DNA of 64,000 bases from Ancylostoma caninum (taxonomy: Eukaryota > Nematoda > Chromadorea > Rhabditida > Ancylostomatidae): positions 496,001-560,000 of the forward strand of contig JBAJFG010000614.1 of NCBI GenBank assembly GCA_037903475.1. The letters run 5' to 3'. Shown here one piece after another: positions 44,119-54,900 of the stretch (position 1 is the stretch's first letter; each line of letters begins with the position of its first letter). The notes beneath the pieces are model-generated. The model saw only the letters and a program-made list of their open reading frames with translations, made no database searches and had not been told where the DNA came from. The position numbers and the translations under genes were made by a program.

Positions 44119-44459
44119 CCGTAGTATAGTGTCATGGCGGTGAGATGATTTCCAGAACTCACCTCTAGGCTTTAGGCGATAAATGCATGCCAGGACATAT
44201 CCACGGAATACAGGATAGCAGATCATTGCCATCCATGTTACAGCTAGAGCACGCATGTGGCACCAGAGGAGATCAACGCCCAAGAGAAGGCGATCAGCTC
44301 CTAACAGCGCGATGCTCTCCTCTGTTGCCACATGCTCTAGCAATGACGTGGGTGGCAATGACCTGCTATCCTATACGTCGTGGATGTGGCATGCAATATG
44401 GTCTGAAGCGTGGTGGCGAGTTTTCGAGTTGACTTCAATGCCATGATACTTTACTACGG
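44119..44459. mobile_element. 341-bp palindromic foldback element
   Basis: The arms pair over nearly their whole length around a centre near 44290. Landmarks on both sides are CCGTAGTA, TCATGGC, GCATGCCA, CAGGATAGCAG/ATAGGATAGCAG, TCATTGCCA, GCTAGAGCA and AGAGGAGA. No long frame. Unrelated to the foldback family at 31.8 and 60.6 kb. Confidence 0.75.
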
Positions 44460-44483
44460 GGCCAAGTTCCATTCCAACATCCG

Positions 44484-44528
44484 CTATCCTCGGGTCACCC
44501 GGGCATCCATCGGGTGACCCGAAGATAG
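44484..44528. repeat. Hairpin with CGGGTCACCCG arms
   Basis: CTATCCTCGGGTCACCCG pairs with CGGGTGACCCGAAGATAG (16 of 18) around a 9-base loop. GGTCACC recurs twice just downstream. Confidence 0.8.
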
Positions 44529-45439
44529 CGCATGGGTCACCCCGCAAATCTCACCCTGGTCACCTGGTTCTTCCCGGCTAATTTCAAGGCATCCAACTCA
44601 GAATATTTACTAGACACCTGACTGGCATGAAGTTCCGTGTAAAAACGGAAATGATGAAAGACAAAGCAGACGGAAATAATATGGTACAGACCATATTACA
44701 TAGCAGTTAAAGCAAAAAATATCATCGAGTGATAAATCTATAATAAAACGCAGATAAAGGTATAATTGAGACCAACACAAAAACAGCCACAATTCTCGAT
44801 CCAAGATTCGATTCTTAACCATCAGAAATCGGCAGAATTGTGAGTAGCACGAATGAAATTTTAAAACAACCAATCAAAAGCTCTCCAGCTATCGAATCCA
44901 AATAACCATGAAGAAATCCTGTGTGTGAGATGAAATTAAGAAAAGAACTGATGTCTTCTTGAAAAGTTCGGTAACTTTTCATCGGCTAAATAAGGGACAG
45001 CAGAACGATTCTTTAAGAACGTAAGCGCAGTGGTCGGAGAAAATCCTATCGCGCGGCCCAATTCATTGACTTGTAACTTCTAAGTTCATTTATTTATATA
45101 CTGTTTATTCATTCGTGCACTGATAAGGTGCGCCAACGCAACGCAACAAGCACGAACGGAAAATCCCGGAAAATTATGGAGGGAGGGGTCGTTGTTTTCG
45201 GTCGATGCGCAGTTACATGAGTTCAGAACAATGCCGCTAAAATTGATGTCCAAACACCATTTACGAAATTCGAGGTATTTTGTCTGACTTCATCCTACCT
45301 GCGGTGTAAACGTCTCGTCGCGATCTTGCTGGTCTTCATCAGTGTTCCAAATACGCCAGTACAAGTGCTCTGCTCTGCTCAGAAATGCGGGGTGAACTGA
45401 TATAAAATTTCCATGAAACTGTGACGTGCCATGGTAAGA
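44529..45439 (-). other. Possible LINE tail at 45060-45120, otherwise nothing
   Basis: On the minus strand GCGCACCTTATCAGTGCAC followed by GAATGAATAAACAG resembles the GCAC-loop-GTGC hairpin and AATA tail at the 3' end of the LINE at 50.6 kb. No coding remains precede it. Confidence 0.35.
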
Positions 45440-45444
45440 GCATG

Positions 45445-46010
45445 AGGCATTCTTTTTCATTGATTGATTTATTGCGTCTTATTTACAACGCTATGGATAC
45501 AAATACAGATAAAATACGATTTCTGCTTGAACAGTTACCATTACTAAGAAAATGTATAGTAATCATATTGATCTATGCTACACATATCTTGGACCTAACA
45601 GCTCGTTTGAACGAAGCGCTGGAGCATCTGGTGGGAATTCTCCTGCTTATTTCCATGTATGCAGTTCCTGCCCTGACAGTAAAGCTAGTTGCCCTTATTA
45701 CACGTTTAGGTTTTGCAAACGCAATTTTGAAAGGGCCACCCCTAGTTACTGAGGGCGTAATGTTGAAAAACTCAAGAGCATTGATGTTAGTTGCAGTGTC
45801 AAGTAGTTTATGTACCATGCAAATATCAAGCATTCTGCGTCTGGATTCTAGGGTTGATAGGCCAAGACGAGCATTTCTAATACTTGAGTTGGGAACTTTC
45901 GAAGCAACGCATGATGTAGGCATTCTCCAACTTGACGAAAGCATAAGACTACATCGTAGTTGTCACTGTCTCAATCGGACAATGATCCTCCACATTGGCG
46001 CCGTTGGCGC
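45445..46010 (-). pseudogene. LINE ORF2 C-terminal fragment
   Basis: The minus strand encodes LGLSTLESRRRMLDICMVHK, NALEFFNITPSVTRGGP and a FTVRAGTAYMEI...FKRAVRSK end. This is the order found after the reverse transcriptase in CR1/RTE-like non-LTR retrotransposons (L..L..RR..D......K, then a W-N-LP-like region and RL). In family members the FxVRxxxxWNxLP core has a W, here Y. The coding end is followed toward 45450 by an AATAAATCAATCAATG tail, consistent with a 5'-truncated insertion. A 197-codon plus-strand frame over the same bases is its shadow. Confidence 0.65.
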
Positions 46011-46424
46011 TTGATGTCTTGCGCAATGTTTCGCTGGTTTTGTTTCATGTTCCCCTAACGCTGTTCCTCTCCTCCTTCCTCCATCGCTAACTCCCTTCAA
46101 AAGGATCCAATCCAAACATATTACCTACCATAGTTGCCTTTTTGTTTGAATTTTTGCCAAATAGGTGTGCTCCAAGGTAAAGCAAAAAAAGGTCGCACTT
46201 TTCACACTTGACAGCTTCTCGTCTAAGTAAACATTCAGTGAGAAATGTGCTTATTGATTATATAACTCTAATAATCTCTCGTAACTAGGTGGAGGATAAA
46301 TACTGCTCGATCTACTTATACTCCAGGCGCTTGAAGTAAGCATCTTCAAAAGACTTGAAGTTACTTAATTATTTGAAAGAGTCACCACTCCTGACTTTTG
46401 CAAGATGACTTTTGGTCGCGAACC
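46011..46424. other. No recognised feature
   Basis: Spacer with no signal. Confidence 0.4.
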
Positions 46425-46515
46425 TATGCTTAGGCGAAATTTTCCGTTTTCCGTTTTACGCTTACCGTTTTCCGCCCATTATTGGCCTTCCGTTCTCCGT
46501 CTTACGTTTTACAGG
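46425..46515. repeat. CGTTTTCCG-rich repeat, copy 2 (inverted)
   Basis: AAATTTTCCGTTTTCCGTTT, TTACGCTTACCGTTTTCCGC and CCGTCTTACGTTTTACAGG mirror the order of 11990-12135 in reverse complement. Confidence 0.6.
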
Positions 46516-47109
46516 ACTTAAAATTTTACTTCCGCACATGCCTGAAGTAGATGCAACAGTGCGCAGGCAAGAACACAAAGCCAGGACAAAGCCGAAGTGC
46601 AAAGTTGAGGCTAAGTTGTTGCGGCATATTCTCTTCATGGTCTATAATCGGTTTATCGTGAGCTCCTAGCCCTTTCGTTGAATGATATGCTCGTCTTCAA
46701 ACAATATTCTCTTTATGTCTTGTGGTCGGTTTGCACTAGGCTTCATAGCTTGTGGATAAATAACAGTGCAATCTCTCTGTTTGCTTAAAAGCAGAAGCGG
46801 GAAAGCTTCCGACTCGTAGTTAAAGATTCAGTCTGGTATCCCCCCCTCTCCAAGGCTTCCGACGATTTCAAACGGATTGATCTGTAAGATTTTGAGAGAA
46901 GAATCAGGGCTGATATTGTAGAGTATTATTGACAACGAATAGCGACTGATTCGACCCACAAGTGTTTTGAAGTTCTTTATTTTACTGGCTCGCAGAACAG
47001 GATCACGGAAAATGCGGTTAGAATTCAATTCGAGGATGAGCGAAAGGGAATCCAAGCAAACGACTCAAAGAAACCCCTGCTGGTCGCGCAGGTGAGGCTC
47101 CGGGATTAG
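46516..47109. other. No recognised feature
   Basis: No signal. Confidence 0.4.
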
Positions 47110-47330
47110 TGAGATTGGGGCTTGCGTCCAGCGAGATTGTCGCGCAAGCCGAGGAACCGAGATAGGTACGCGCGCCCAGCGAACTCGATGCGCGCACCCA
47201 GCGATGGCGTCACAAGTGGTCGGTACCGAATGATGGTCAAGCGAAGCAGGGCTCGCCTCGCGCTGAGACCTCGAACAGGTGCGCGGTACCAGGTCCGTCT
47301 GAGGAAAGGGGCCAAATATGGAGGCGGAAA
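47110..47330. repeat. GC-rich block with degenerate CCCAGCGA repeats
   Basis: CCAGCGA recurs at about 47128, 47176 and 47208 within GCGC-rich sequence. Frames on both strands (90 and 136 codons) are kept open by the lack of AT-rich stop codons and are rich in R, P and G. No domain is recognisable. Confidence 0.45.
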
Positions 47331-48299
47331 CTTCAACAAGTATCATAGACGCTTTGATTGCTTCCGAAAAACAATGATGAACCAAGTCGTGTAAGCTCGA
47401 TCTGTGCTCATAATGTGGTCTTTGACTCATAGGGATTATATGTGCCAATAAACTCACATTATAGGAAACTATCATTATTGTACTGTCTAAACCAGAGAAA
47501 TATTCCCTGTTCCTAAGGTGTACAAATGAATTTTGCTACCAACGAATCAGTTGCTTATCATCATCAGCATTTAAAAACAGTCAGTATGGAGTCCATAATA
47601 AGTAAGCACCAAGTTGGGTAAGCCTCAGAAACTCTCTGAATGTCCTTTCCGCTTTCTCATTTCACTCTTTAGAATGTTGAGCAATTGTAGCATCATTGAC
47701 GAACACATTGGAAAGAAAGATGATGGAAGCGGTAGAGATAAAAAGAACACCAAAGATTAACAGTAAAGAAGAGCGGCTGGAATCACTGAGGTTGATCTAG
47801 TAAGGGACCACTTTCCAACTTTCCCTCTCCGCTCGAGCGCCCGTTGCGTGAGGCGTTCTCTTCATACAGTCTGTCGATCTGCTCCTAACTCGTGCGATGT
47901 ATTGCAATTTTCTGCGCTTGAAAATAGTGATGTAGCTCAGAGAGCTTGCCTATTACAGTCGATAACAATTGAGTCTCGCAAGCTGTGAACGTACTTCAAT
48001 TACATGTGCGGCTTTGTGACGGACGGGTACTACATTTGTAGCATCGCAGATCATGTAACATGCATGTATTCCACGTTAGGTACAAATAAAAGGCGCGTTG
48101 CGGTCTCAATTAATGGTTATGCGAAGATCTTCCAATGCCATATCTGTGCCGGCTGATAGTATTGAGGCCATATCTGAAAGTTTTGCGGCCATATCTGAAC
48201 ATCTCCCGTGCTCTTTCTATTTCTATAGGGAGTTACAAAGGTGCTACGATACAGAAGATGTGTACCGAGGCTCAAAAGCGGTGATAATGCTAGGATACG
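47331..48299. other. No recognised feature
   Basis: A small direct repeat GGCCATATCTGAA at about 48168 and 48188. No gene. Confidence 0.4.
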
Positions 48300-48670
48300 G
48301 CCAGCAGTAGAGGGTGGATCCGTTCTAACCAATAGTGTAAAAGTCGGGATTCGGGTTCATTTCGGTCCAATAGTGCGGAGGACGCCGGGATATGGGTCCT
48401 TCGGTGTACGATGTGTCCGCTGTAGCTCAATCAAGCAGAGAAATGGAGAACGGGTCCGGTTTGGCCTAACTGTGAGGGAGACGCAAGAATAGAGGTCCAA
48501 CGACGGAGAAAGTGTCCAAGTTTGCCCAGGAGTGCGGATAACGCCGTGGTGTGGATTGGTCTTGATCCAACAGCGAGGAAAACGCAATAATACAGATGTA
48601 TTGATGGAGAAGGTTGCCAATAAAGTGGACATTGCAAGGATGCGGTCTGCAAGAGATGAAGGATCAGTAC
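48300..48670 (-). repeat. Diverged ~58-60 bp minisatellite
   Basis: Read on the minus strand, units begin GGACCCATATCCCGGCGTCC and continue CCGCACTATTGGACC. That aligns with the 60-bp unit at 37 kb (GGACCCGTATCCTGGCGCTT, CCACTATTGGGCC). About six decayed units are visible from the recurring GAGGACGC/GAGGGAGACGC/GCGAGGAAAACGC landmarks. Confidence 0.6.
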
Positions 48671-48774
48671 GATGTGGACCAATCGTGTATAGAATCTAAA
48701 AACTTTGCACTAGTTGTTTTGAATTGTTTGTTTTCATTTTCATCATCCCTTGAACTTTCACTATTATAATAGAC

Positions 48775-49440
48775 CGGTCTGGCCGTCTGGCTAACGCCGG
48801 ACTTCCGGACTTCTACTGCTGCTCGCTTCGCTCGCATACTGCATGTTGAAGGCAAACACAAAAGTGTAAATGGATTGATAAAATCTGCATCCTTCCACGC
48901 AGTTCTATCGCTCTCCTGAGAAACACTTGATCCCGTAGGTGGTAGCTTTCCCCCATGGGAACGAAGTTATACTCTTCCATATGAGCGAAGTTAATGGCAG
49001 TGAAGAACTGAGTGTAACCAATTCAGTGCAAATGTTATATTGAAATGATTTAGGCTCAACTGGTCGTTGTGGTAATTCAAGTGATAAGGGTCCACCGGTG
49101 TATATAAACGGAAAGGAAGGAGTGGTTCATTCAGACACAAACGGAATGGGAAGAGAACACGGATACGAAAGGAAACAATGTACATCTAGGTGATTTAGGT
49201 AGGAGGGTCCGCCGAAACAGGATAAGCATGCCCCTCATGCAGAAATAGACCCACCTAGCGAATTCCTATTACTTGTGGACGCAGGCACACCCTTATCACA
49301 CCGTTGGACCTGACCCCAGGCGTTTCTCCACTATTGGACGCCGGCGCATCCTTATCGCACCGTTGGACCCGACCCCAGGCGTTTCCCCACTTTCGGACGC
49401 CGGCGCACCCTCCACACCGCGGTGCACTCACTGCTCTCCA
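48775..49440 (-). mobile_element. Dispersed repeat carrying a 59-bp minisatellite, copy 2
   Basis: Reverse-orientation copy of 10912-11492, co-linear from the GACGGCC/TCCGGACTTC end (48775-48810) through GCTCGCTTCGCTCGCATAC, GTAGCTTTCCCC, TGATTTAGGCTCAACTGGTC and AGGAGGGTCCGCCGAAACAG to the minisatellite at its other end. The two copies differ by perhaps one base in ten to fifteen. Lies directly beside the diverged array at 48300-48670. Confidence 0.7.
49275..49412 (-). repeat. 59-bp minisatellite, two to three units
   Basis: CGTTTCTCCACT at 49321 and CGTTTCCCCACT at 49380 give a 59-bp period. The unit includes GGACGCCGGCGCATCCTTAT and CGCACCGTTGGACCCGACCC. Confidence 0.8.
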
Positions 49441-50575
49441 CTTCCCCATCCTTTAGAGCTTCTCTTCATTCTTTGAACCTCACCATACCCGTCCCTATCA
49501 TGGGCAGAGACGAAGCGCACACTATGCTGAGCTCCAGTGACTCTGCCCAAGAAAGCCGCGTCGCGGTCCTGACTCTTGACTGCGTCCGTTTGGAGTTCTC
49601 TGTAGCTATTCTTGCGTCCCGCGCTGCTCTCCACCGGGGAGAACGTCATGCGAGGTGTTGACCAGTATGGAGAGATGTTCGCACACATCTAAAAATGCGA
49701 GGAGTAGTATCAACTTTACAGAGCGGGACTACTGCTTCTGAGACACTGCTTAGCTCTCGTTTTTGTTTATTTTCTTTGAGTGTGACTATACTTCCTGCCT
49801 TCTTCCACTCTCTTGTTTACGTCCCAATCGACCACCTCTACTTCTTAATAAATGTCCAAGCATACCATCAGTTCGATCATCCTAACAACAAGCTCATCTT
49901 GAATCATCCCGCATAATTATTCCCATTGTGTCGTTCACAATTCTTCACAATCAACAGTCTTATTTATTTATTTATTAATAATCAATATAAAGGACATTCC
50001 CGCACAGACTTGTGACTGACTCATCATGGCGCGTCTCTAGGCATGCAAAAAATGTGGTAGGTCAAACGGGAAGATGATGGGAAATTTATACTGCTAGCAT
50101 CAAGACAACACAGCAGTTCAACGTTAATTCGACAGCTGGGCCGGTAGTACATACGCAATTCTCAAGGAAGATTTTATAATTGGGCTCACCTAATGATTAG
50201 TTTTGTTTCTTTGCTAATTTTTGAGAGATTCTTAGGTGTGAAGCTTTTGCACAGACCTAGAGTAGCTGCTCCTCCCCTCTTGCCACAGTCCCGGAGGGGC
50301 GCTAGGAGAAAGACTTTTCCGTTCAACACCTTCATTTGCGTATATTTGTGAACGTCAAAATTGTGTGGGACTCTCGAAAACAGATGAGGTAATTTCAGAG
50401 TTTTCCACGTACACATACATGCACGTAAACGAAAGGGCTCTTTCAATCTACTTCATTAAGCTCACTAAAATCGGAAGACACTTTCTTCAAGGAAAAGTGC
50501 ACGACACTCAACCTGCGCAACAGAAATTATGAACGTTACAGTTCCACATTAGAAGCCACTTCTCTCGAAATCACA
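49441..50575. other. No gene seen; (TTTA)n near 49960
   Basis: CTTATTTATTTATTTATT at 49959-49977 may be another LINE-type tail on the minus strand. Otherwise no signal. Confidence 0.4.
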
Positions 50576-50610
50576 GTTATTTATTTATTTATTTATTGCA
50601 CTCGTGGTGC
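50576..50610 (-). terminator. LINE 3' hairpin and AATA tail
   Basis: On the minus strand GCACCACGAGTGC (4-bp stem) is directly followed by about five AATA units. Similar hairpin-plus-tail sequences are at 45060-45120 and, less clearly, at 45450-45490. It is the likely recognition site for the element's reverse transcriptase. Confidence 0.5.
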
Positions 50611-51297
50611 GCTACAGTTTTCAGTAAAATCAGTTACTCAACAGAAGGTGGAAGTGAAATTGAAGTTAATGAACAGAAAAGGAACCAAACGAAATGGCAA
50701 CCCAAACGTAGTTGGGACAAAATCAACACTATTCAAGTACTGTAGCTGTGGGACAGTTTCGTTGGTGCAGGTGCGAGATAGTGCTATGTTGATAAAAAAA
50801 TCTGGCGAAGATACATATTCCACAGAATTTGGTATATTTCTACTTGGTTAGCGAGGATGAAACGGGTAACGGCCTGGTAACAAATGAGCAGAGGAATTGC
50901 AAGCCTTACCTGACGTTGCCCCATGCACCCACATCAGCTAGCAAGGTGTCCTGGTTCTCATTCGAGAGTCATCGGAACCTGCAAGAACTTCGGCAAACGG
51001 GTATACTAGCTGACCCCGTTGAACTTGCAGGTCGGGTAGGAGCAGAACGGCCAGAGGCAAGCGAACCTCTATAATTCACATAGGCACGCAGAAGCATAAA
51101 GTTGAACTGCCAGATCGAAACACATCAGCGCATCCCTAACCCCGCAAGAACGAAACCGTGACAGCAAAATTCCAATAACAGTATTGAACAAAACATTGGG
51201 AAAATTGAGACGCAGAAGTCGTCAGGTGAAGTAGCTAACGAATAGTAGTCGTCTCGCTGACCAACGATGCTAAAAAGAAATTCATGAAAAAAAGATA

Positions 51298-54105
51298 CTA
51301 ATAATCATCAATCCTCAAGGTACTTAAAAGCTCCAGTTTTCGTAGCTTCGCCCGAAAAACATGAACATTTGGCGAAGATAGTAAATCGCTAGGTAACTTC
51401 TGTAACCAGCGGGCACCTCGACAAAAAATTGAATGAAACATCTTAGTGCGATATGGTCTCTTAATTCTGCTGTAATGCATATTTAACCCACCTGTTCGAC
51501 CATTGTAAGGTAGAAACTTCCAATACTTACTGGGTCTTAATTTCACATTCATACGCATAACTCGAAAGCAAATTTCCAAGTCATTGAAAGTTCTGCGGTA
51601 CAACAAACTTTTGAGGCCTAGAATCTTCATTCGTTCTCTGTAGCTGGGTAACGTGAATGGGTAGGAGGGGTCTGGAAAGGCTTTGTAAAATACTATCCTC
51701 GTAAAGGTTTTTTGCACCTTTTCAATCTTATTCTGTAATTTTTTGGTAGAGGGACTCCAAATCTGGGAGCAGTACTCCAGATGCGGAACGACGTAGGCCT
51801 TATATAGTCTCAAAAGCATGTTAGGTTCATTGGAGAGGACATTGCGAAAGATTGAGAACATTATAGCGGAAGCTTTCTTTACTATGGTGTCAATATGGTA
51901 ATCAAAATTAAGCTGATTTTCTGTAAATACACCGAGGTCCTTAACTACGTCTTTTCTTTGGAGAGGTACACCATCATATATGTAATCCATTCCCGGTATA
52001 TTCCCTAAATGAAAAACGAAAGTTTTGGAAAGATTAATGGATAGATCCTGACAACGAGACCATTCCATCATGATTTGAATCGAATTTAGAAGAGCATTAT
52101 GAATTTCATCCCGATTAGTTCTATTGTAAGCTGCATAGACTTTTATGTCATCAGCAAACATCTGCACTTTGATTCCAGGGTGTGTTTTCAGCAGTGTCGG
52201 TAAATTGTGGCAGTAAATAAGGAAAAGTAAGGGAGATAGTACACCTCCTTGAGGGACACCACTGGAACACAAGTAGCTTTTTGAGAAGCAATTTCCTACT
52301 TTAACACACATGTGGCGTTCTGATAGGTAGGAACCAAGCCAGCAAAGTAATTGTGTTGGAAGCTGCAAATGTGCAAGTAGGGACAAAAGTTTCTGGTGAT
52401 TAACCTTGTCAAAGGCTTTAGTCAAATCAAAGTAGATCACATCTACAGAGTTCCCGTCATTGAGGGCGGATATCCAATCAAACGCAGTGTCAGCTAGCTG
52501 AGTGGTGGTAGACGCTCCGGAGATGAAGCCATGCTGCTCTTGCGGAATTAGTTTCTTATCATTCACCCAGGAAAGAATCTGTTTGCGGATTATCTTCTCT
52601 AAAATCTTGACTGATGGTGGGCATATGCTAATTGGCCTATAGTTAACCAGTTTTGTAGGGTCAACGGTCTTGGGGATTGCCGTCACTATAGCTTCTTTCC
52701 ATAGTGATGGAACCTCACCATAAAGTAGTGATATGTTGAAGATAATGGAGAGGGGTTTGCACAAGACAGAGGCACAGTTTTTATAAAAAATCTGAGGTAT
52801 CCCGTCAAAGGAAGCTGATGTCGAACATTTTAGCTGGGTAAGGTACTTGAGAACCTCTGAAGGGTGGACGAAGACGGAAAATCTGGAGTTGTAAGGGTCT
52901 ATGGGCGGTGGTATAAACGTATCACTTGTATCAGGGGAAAATACACTTGAAAAATACATTCCAAGTGCTTCAGCTTTCTCGGAGTCCGTGGTCAGGTGGT
53001 TACCCGACTGATCCTCCAGAGTCGGCAAACTAGCGGTATTTTTCATTTTGGAACGCACATATGCGAAGAGTGATTTCACAGTGGCTTTTCTGGCGAGACG
53101 TCTTTCGAAATTGCTTTGATATTTCTTCAGATGATATTCTAAATTTTTGCAGACTCGTCTGAATGATTGATCATCAAGTGGGTTAGCAATGCTATAAAAA
53201 AGTCGAGACTTTTGCTGCAATAGATTCATAATGTGTTTGGGATAGTAGTCCTTCTGAACGTTAGAGAATCTCAGTGGGACAAATTTCGCAAAAGTAGAAT
53301 AAATCACAGAACAAAAACGCTTATATAAATCACCAATCGACTCATAATTCTGGAATAGTTTCCACCAGTCAATTTCAGCAAGTTGTGCAGACATACCAGC
53401 AAAATCAGCATGGATGAAATCCGGCAGAGGAAGGTAACTAATTTCTGGTGGGTCAGCCTCAACAAGGAAAGACACCGTATTGTGATCAGATGCTCCGAAA
53501 GGTGGTAAAATTTCAATATTCTTGACGAAAGAGGAGGTCGAAAGGACAAGATCTAAAATGGCAGAACCCCTAGTTGGCTGGCTGACAAGTTGAGTGAGAC
53601 CGCAATTCATAAAAAAATCAGAAAACCTATTTGGCTTTGACTTATTGTTGTCGTTTTGCCATGTTGCATTAATATTGAAATCCCCAAGGACAACTAGATT
53701 TGGTCCAGCAGAACAAAAATCACCCAGGATATCGATGGTAGAATCATCCTCATGTGCAGAAGAATTTGGGGGACGATATACCAAAATCCAGCGTAGGGTG
53801 ACTAGTGATATTGGGTTAAACAAGTCTAAGCATAGAAGATCACAATTTGAGGTGTGCGGCGTCAGAACCCTTACCAAATTGAGTGTTTTCTTGACTATAC
53901 AACATACCCCTCCCCCTTTTCGGCCATTACGGTCGCAACGGTGGATTTGGTAAGGCAGGTTACCTAAGATTTCGGAATTTGAAAATTTGGATGACAACCA
54001 TGTTTCGGTCAGGAACAAAAGATCGGGGCTGTGAACGCAGATGAAAAGTCGTAGCAAGTGAAATTTGTTGGCCAAACTTCTAACATTACATAAAAAGCAT
54101 TTCAA
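51298..54105 (-). CDS. LINE ORF2: endonuclease and reverse transcriptase
   Basis: 935 codons. An apurinic-type endonuclease (EEP fold) occupies about residues 1-215, with N7, TETW 33-36, VYRPP 109-113, GDFN 141-144 and SDH 206-208. The reverse transcriptase spans roughly 460-720: NYRPIS 489-494, FDLTKAFDKV 559-568 (first catalytic Asp), GVPQGGVLSP 616-625 and FADD 650-653 (catalytic pair). A C-terminal domain (about 790-930) has the LP.YRERM..LGLKSLLYRR motif. All catalytic residues are present. The first in-frame codon overlaps the ORF1 stop (TTGA) and is TTG, not ATG. The frame is open further upstream inside ORF1 and no ATG lies before residue 166, so translation probably depends on reinitiation or frameshifting after ORF1. 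Acts on DNA nicks in the nucleus to copy its RNA (target-primed reverse transcription). Confidence 0.93.
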   Translation of the reverse strand: MKCFLCNVRSLANKFHLLRLFICVHSPDLLFLTETWLSSKFSNSEILGNLPYQIHRCDRNGRKGGGVCCIVKKTLNLVRVLTPHTSNCDLLCLDLFNPISLVTLRWILVYRPPNSSAHEDDSTIDILGDFCSAGPNLVVLGDFNINATWQNDNNKSKPNRFSDFFMNCGLTQLVSQPTRGSAILDLVLSTSSFVKNIEILPPFGASDHNTVSFLVEADPPEISYLPLPDFIHADFAGMSAQLAEIDWWKLFQNYESIGDLYKRFCSVIYSTFAKFVPLRFSNVQKDYYPKHIMNLLQQKSRLFYSIANPLDDQSFRRVCKNLEYHLKKYQSNFERRLARKATVKSLFAYVRSKMKNTASLPTLEDQSGNHLTTDSEKAEALGMYFSSVFSPDTSDTFIPPPIDPYNSRFSVFVHPSEVLKYLTQLKCSTSASFDGIPQIFYKNCASVLCKPLSIIFNISLLYGEVPSLWKEAIVTAIPKTVDPTKLVNYRPISICPPSVKILEKIIRKQILSWVNDKKLIPQEQHGFISGASTTTQLADTAFDWISALNDGNSVDVIYFDLTKAFDKVNHQKLLSLLAHLQLPTQLLCWLGSYLSERHMCVKVGNCFSKSYLCSSGVPQGGVLSPLLFLIYCHNLPTLLKTHPGIKVQMFADDIKVYAAYNRTNRDEIHNALLNSIQIMMEWSRCQDLSINLSKTFVFHLGNIPGMDYIYDGVPLQRKDVVKDLGVFTENQLNFDYHIDTIVKKASAIMFSIFRNVLSNEPNMLLRLYKAYVVPHLEYCSQIWSPSTKKLQNKIEKVQKTFTRIVFYKAFPDPSYPFTLPSYRERMKILGLKSLLYRRTFNDLEICFRVMRMNVKLRPSKYWKFLPYNGRTGGLNMHYSRIKRPYRTKMFHSIFCRGARWLQKLPSDLLSSPNVHVFRAKLRKLELLSTLRIDDY

Positions 54106-54821
54106 ACCGGAGGCTGAACCGTGAAGCTTTGCGCGTTTCCCGAGGACCGTTTTCCAGGCAGCTCGGAGATCTGTTTAAGTTCTCCTCTATATACTACCCA
54201 CTGCCTGGAACCCAACTTACTATTACGGTCTCGCGCCTCCTGCCTCAGTTCGAATTCGATTTTACGCTCCTCAGCCGTCATGCTTTTCCGAACAAAAATC
54301 CCACTAAATTCCCGCGATTTGAGACGATGAGCATTAGAAAGCGCAGTGGACCAGTGTGCCTTCGTAGGTAAAACAACTTTAACAAGACGCGACCGGCGGT
54401 CATCGCGTTTACCGAGCCGGTAAACCTCGACGGGGGTACAATCGACATCAAGCGCGTCCAGGATTTTGCACACCTTTCCCTCAAGATCAGTTTGCCTGCT
54501 CTTGAGGGGCTGGCTAGCGGTAGACTCGTCGATGCCGGAGATTACCAAACTACGGCCACGCTTCTCTGACTCGACGTAATTAGCAATGTCTTTGGTAGTT
54601 CTTTCCCAATACTTGCTGAGTAGAGCATGCATCATCTGATCTATTATGGGGTCGTTATTACGCGCTATGACCGCTTGCATGATATCTGGCTCAGATAACT
54701 GAGAGAAGTCAGTTTTGACTGATTGATTGAGAGGAGGTTCACAAATATTAGATGAGTTCTCCTGTGAGGTGACGACAGAATCCTCACGCTTCTTATTTCT
54801 ACGTTGGGATTGCTGCGGCAT
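54102..54821 (-). CDS. LINE ORF1: RNA-binding protein
   Basis: 239 codons from ATG, ending in a TGA that overlaps ORF2. The N-terminal 80 residues are polar (QSQRRNKKRE, many N/Q/S). From about 88 an RRM-like core follows the pattern of CR1/L1 ORF1 proteins: RSLVISGI 90-97, VEVYRLGK 131-138, RLVKVVLP 145-152 and GIFVRKSMTAEERKIE 174-189, with a basic C-terminal part. No CCHC knuckle is visible. ORF1 proteins coat the element RNA in cytoplasmic particles and act as nucleic-acid chaperones; that role is inferred from the family. Confidence 0.85.
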   Translation of the reverse strand: MPQQSQRRNKKREDSVVTSQENSSNICEPPLNQSVKTDFSQLSEPDIMQAVIARNNDPIIDQMMHALLSKYWERTTKDIANYVESEKRGRSLVISGIDESTASQPLKSRQTDLEGKVCKILDALDVDCTPVEVYRLGKRDDRRSRLVKVVLPTKAHWSTALSNAHRLKSREFSGIFVRKSMTAEERKIEFELRQEARDRNSKLGSRQWVVYRGELKQISELPGKRSSGNAQSFTVQPPV

Positions 54822-54900
54822 TGCGGTAGGTCAGAGCAATTCGATAAATACGAAGTATCCAGATGAGAGAGAAAAAAACGTGCAGCACGATGGTAACCGA

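Larger units (their letters stand above)
50576..54900 (-). mobile_element. Nearly complete non-LTR retrotransposon (LINE)
   Basis: Contains overlapping ORF1 (54102-54821) and ORF2 (51298-54105), both uninterrupted. The proposed 3' end is at 50576-50610: on the minus strand a GCACCACGAGTGC hairpin is followed by an AATAAATAAATAAATA tail, a typical LINE 3' end. This leaves a 3' UTR of about 700 bp. The 5' end is not defined; I place it loosely near 54900, and it could extend further. EN plus RT without RNase H and with an RRM-like ORF1 fits the CR1/Jockey groups. Two undamaged ORFs imply recent activity. Confidence 0.75.

Noticed and set aside
45421..46014. 197-codon plus-strand frame, longest outside the LINE
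   Set aside because: The minus strand of the same bases encodes a recognisable LINE C-terminus, so this frame is its shadow.
47065..47475. 136-codon minus-strand frame rich in R and P
   Set aside because: GC-rich repeat composition keeps all frames open; no domain.
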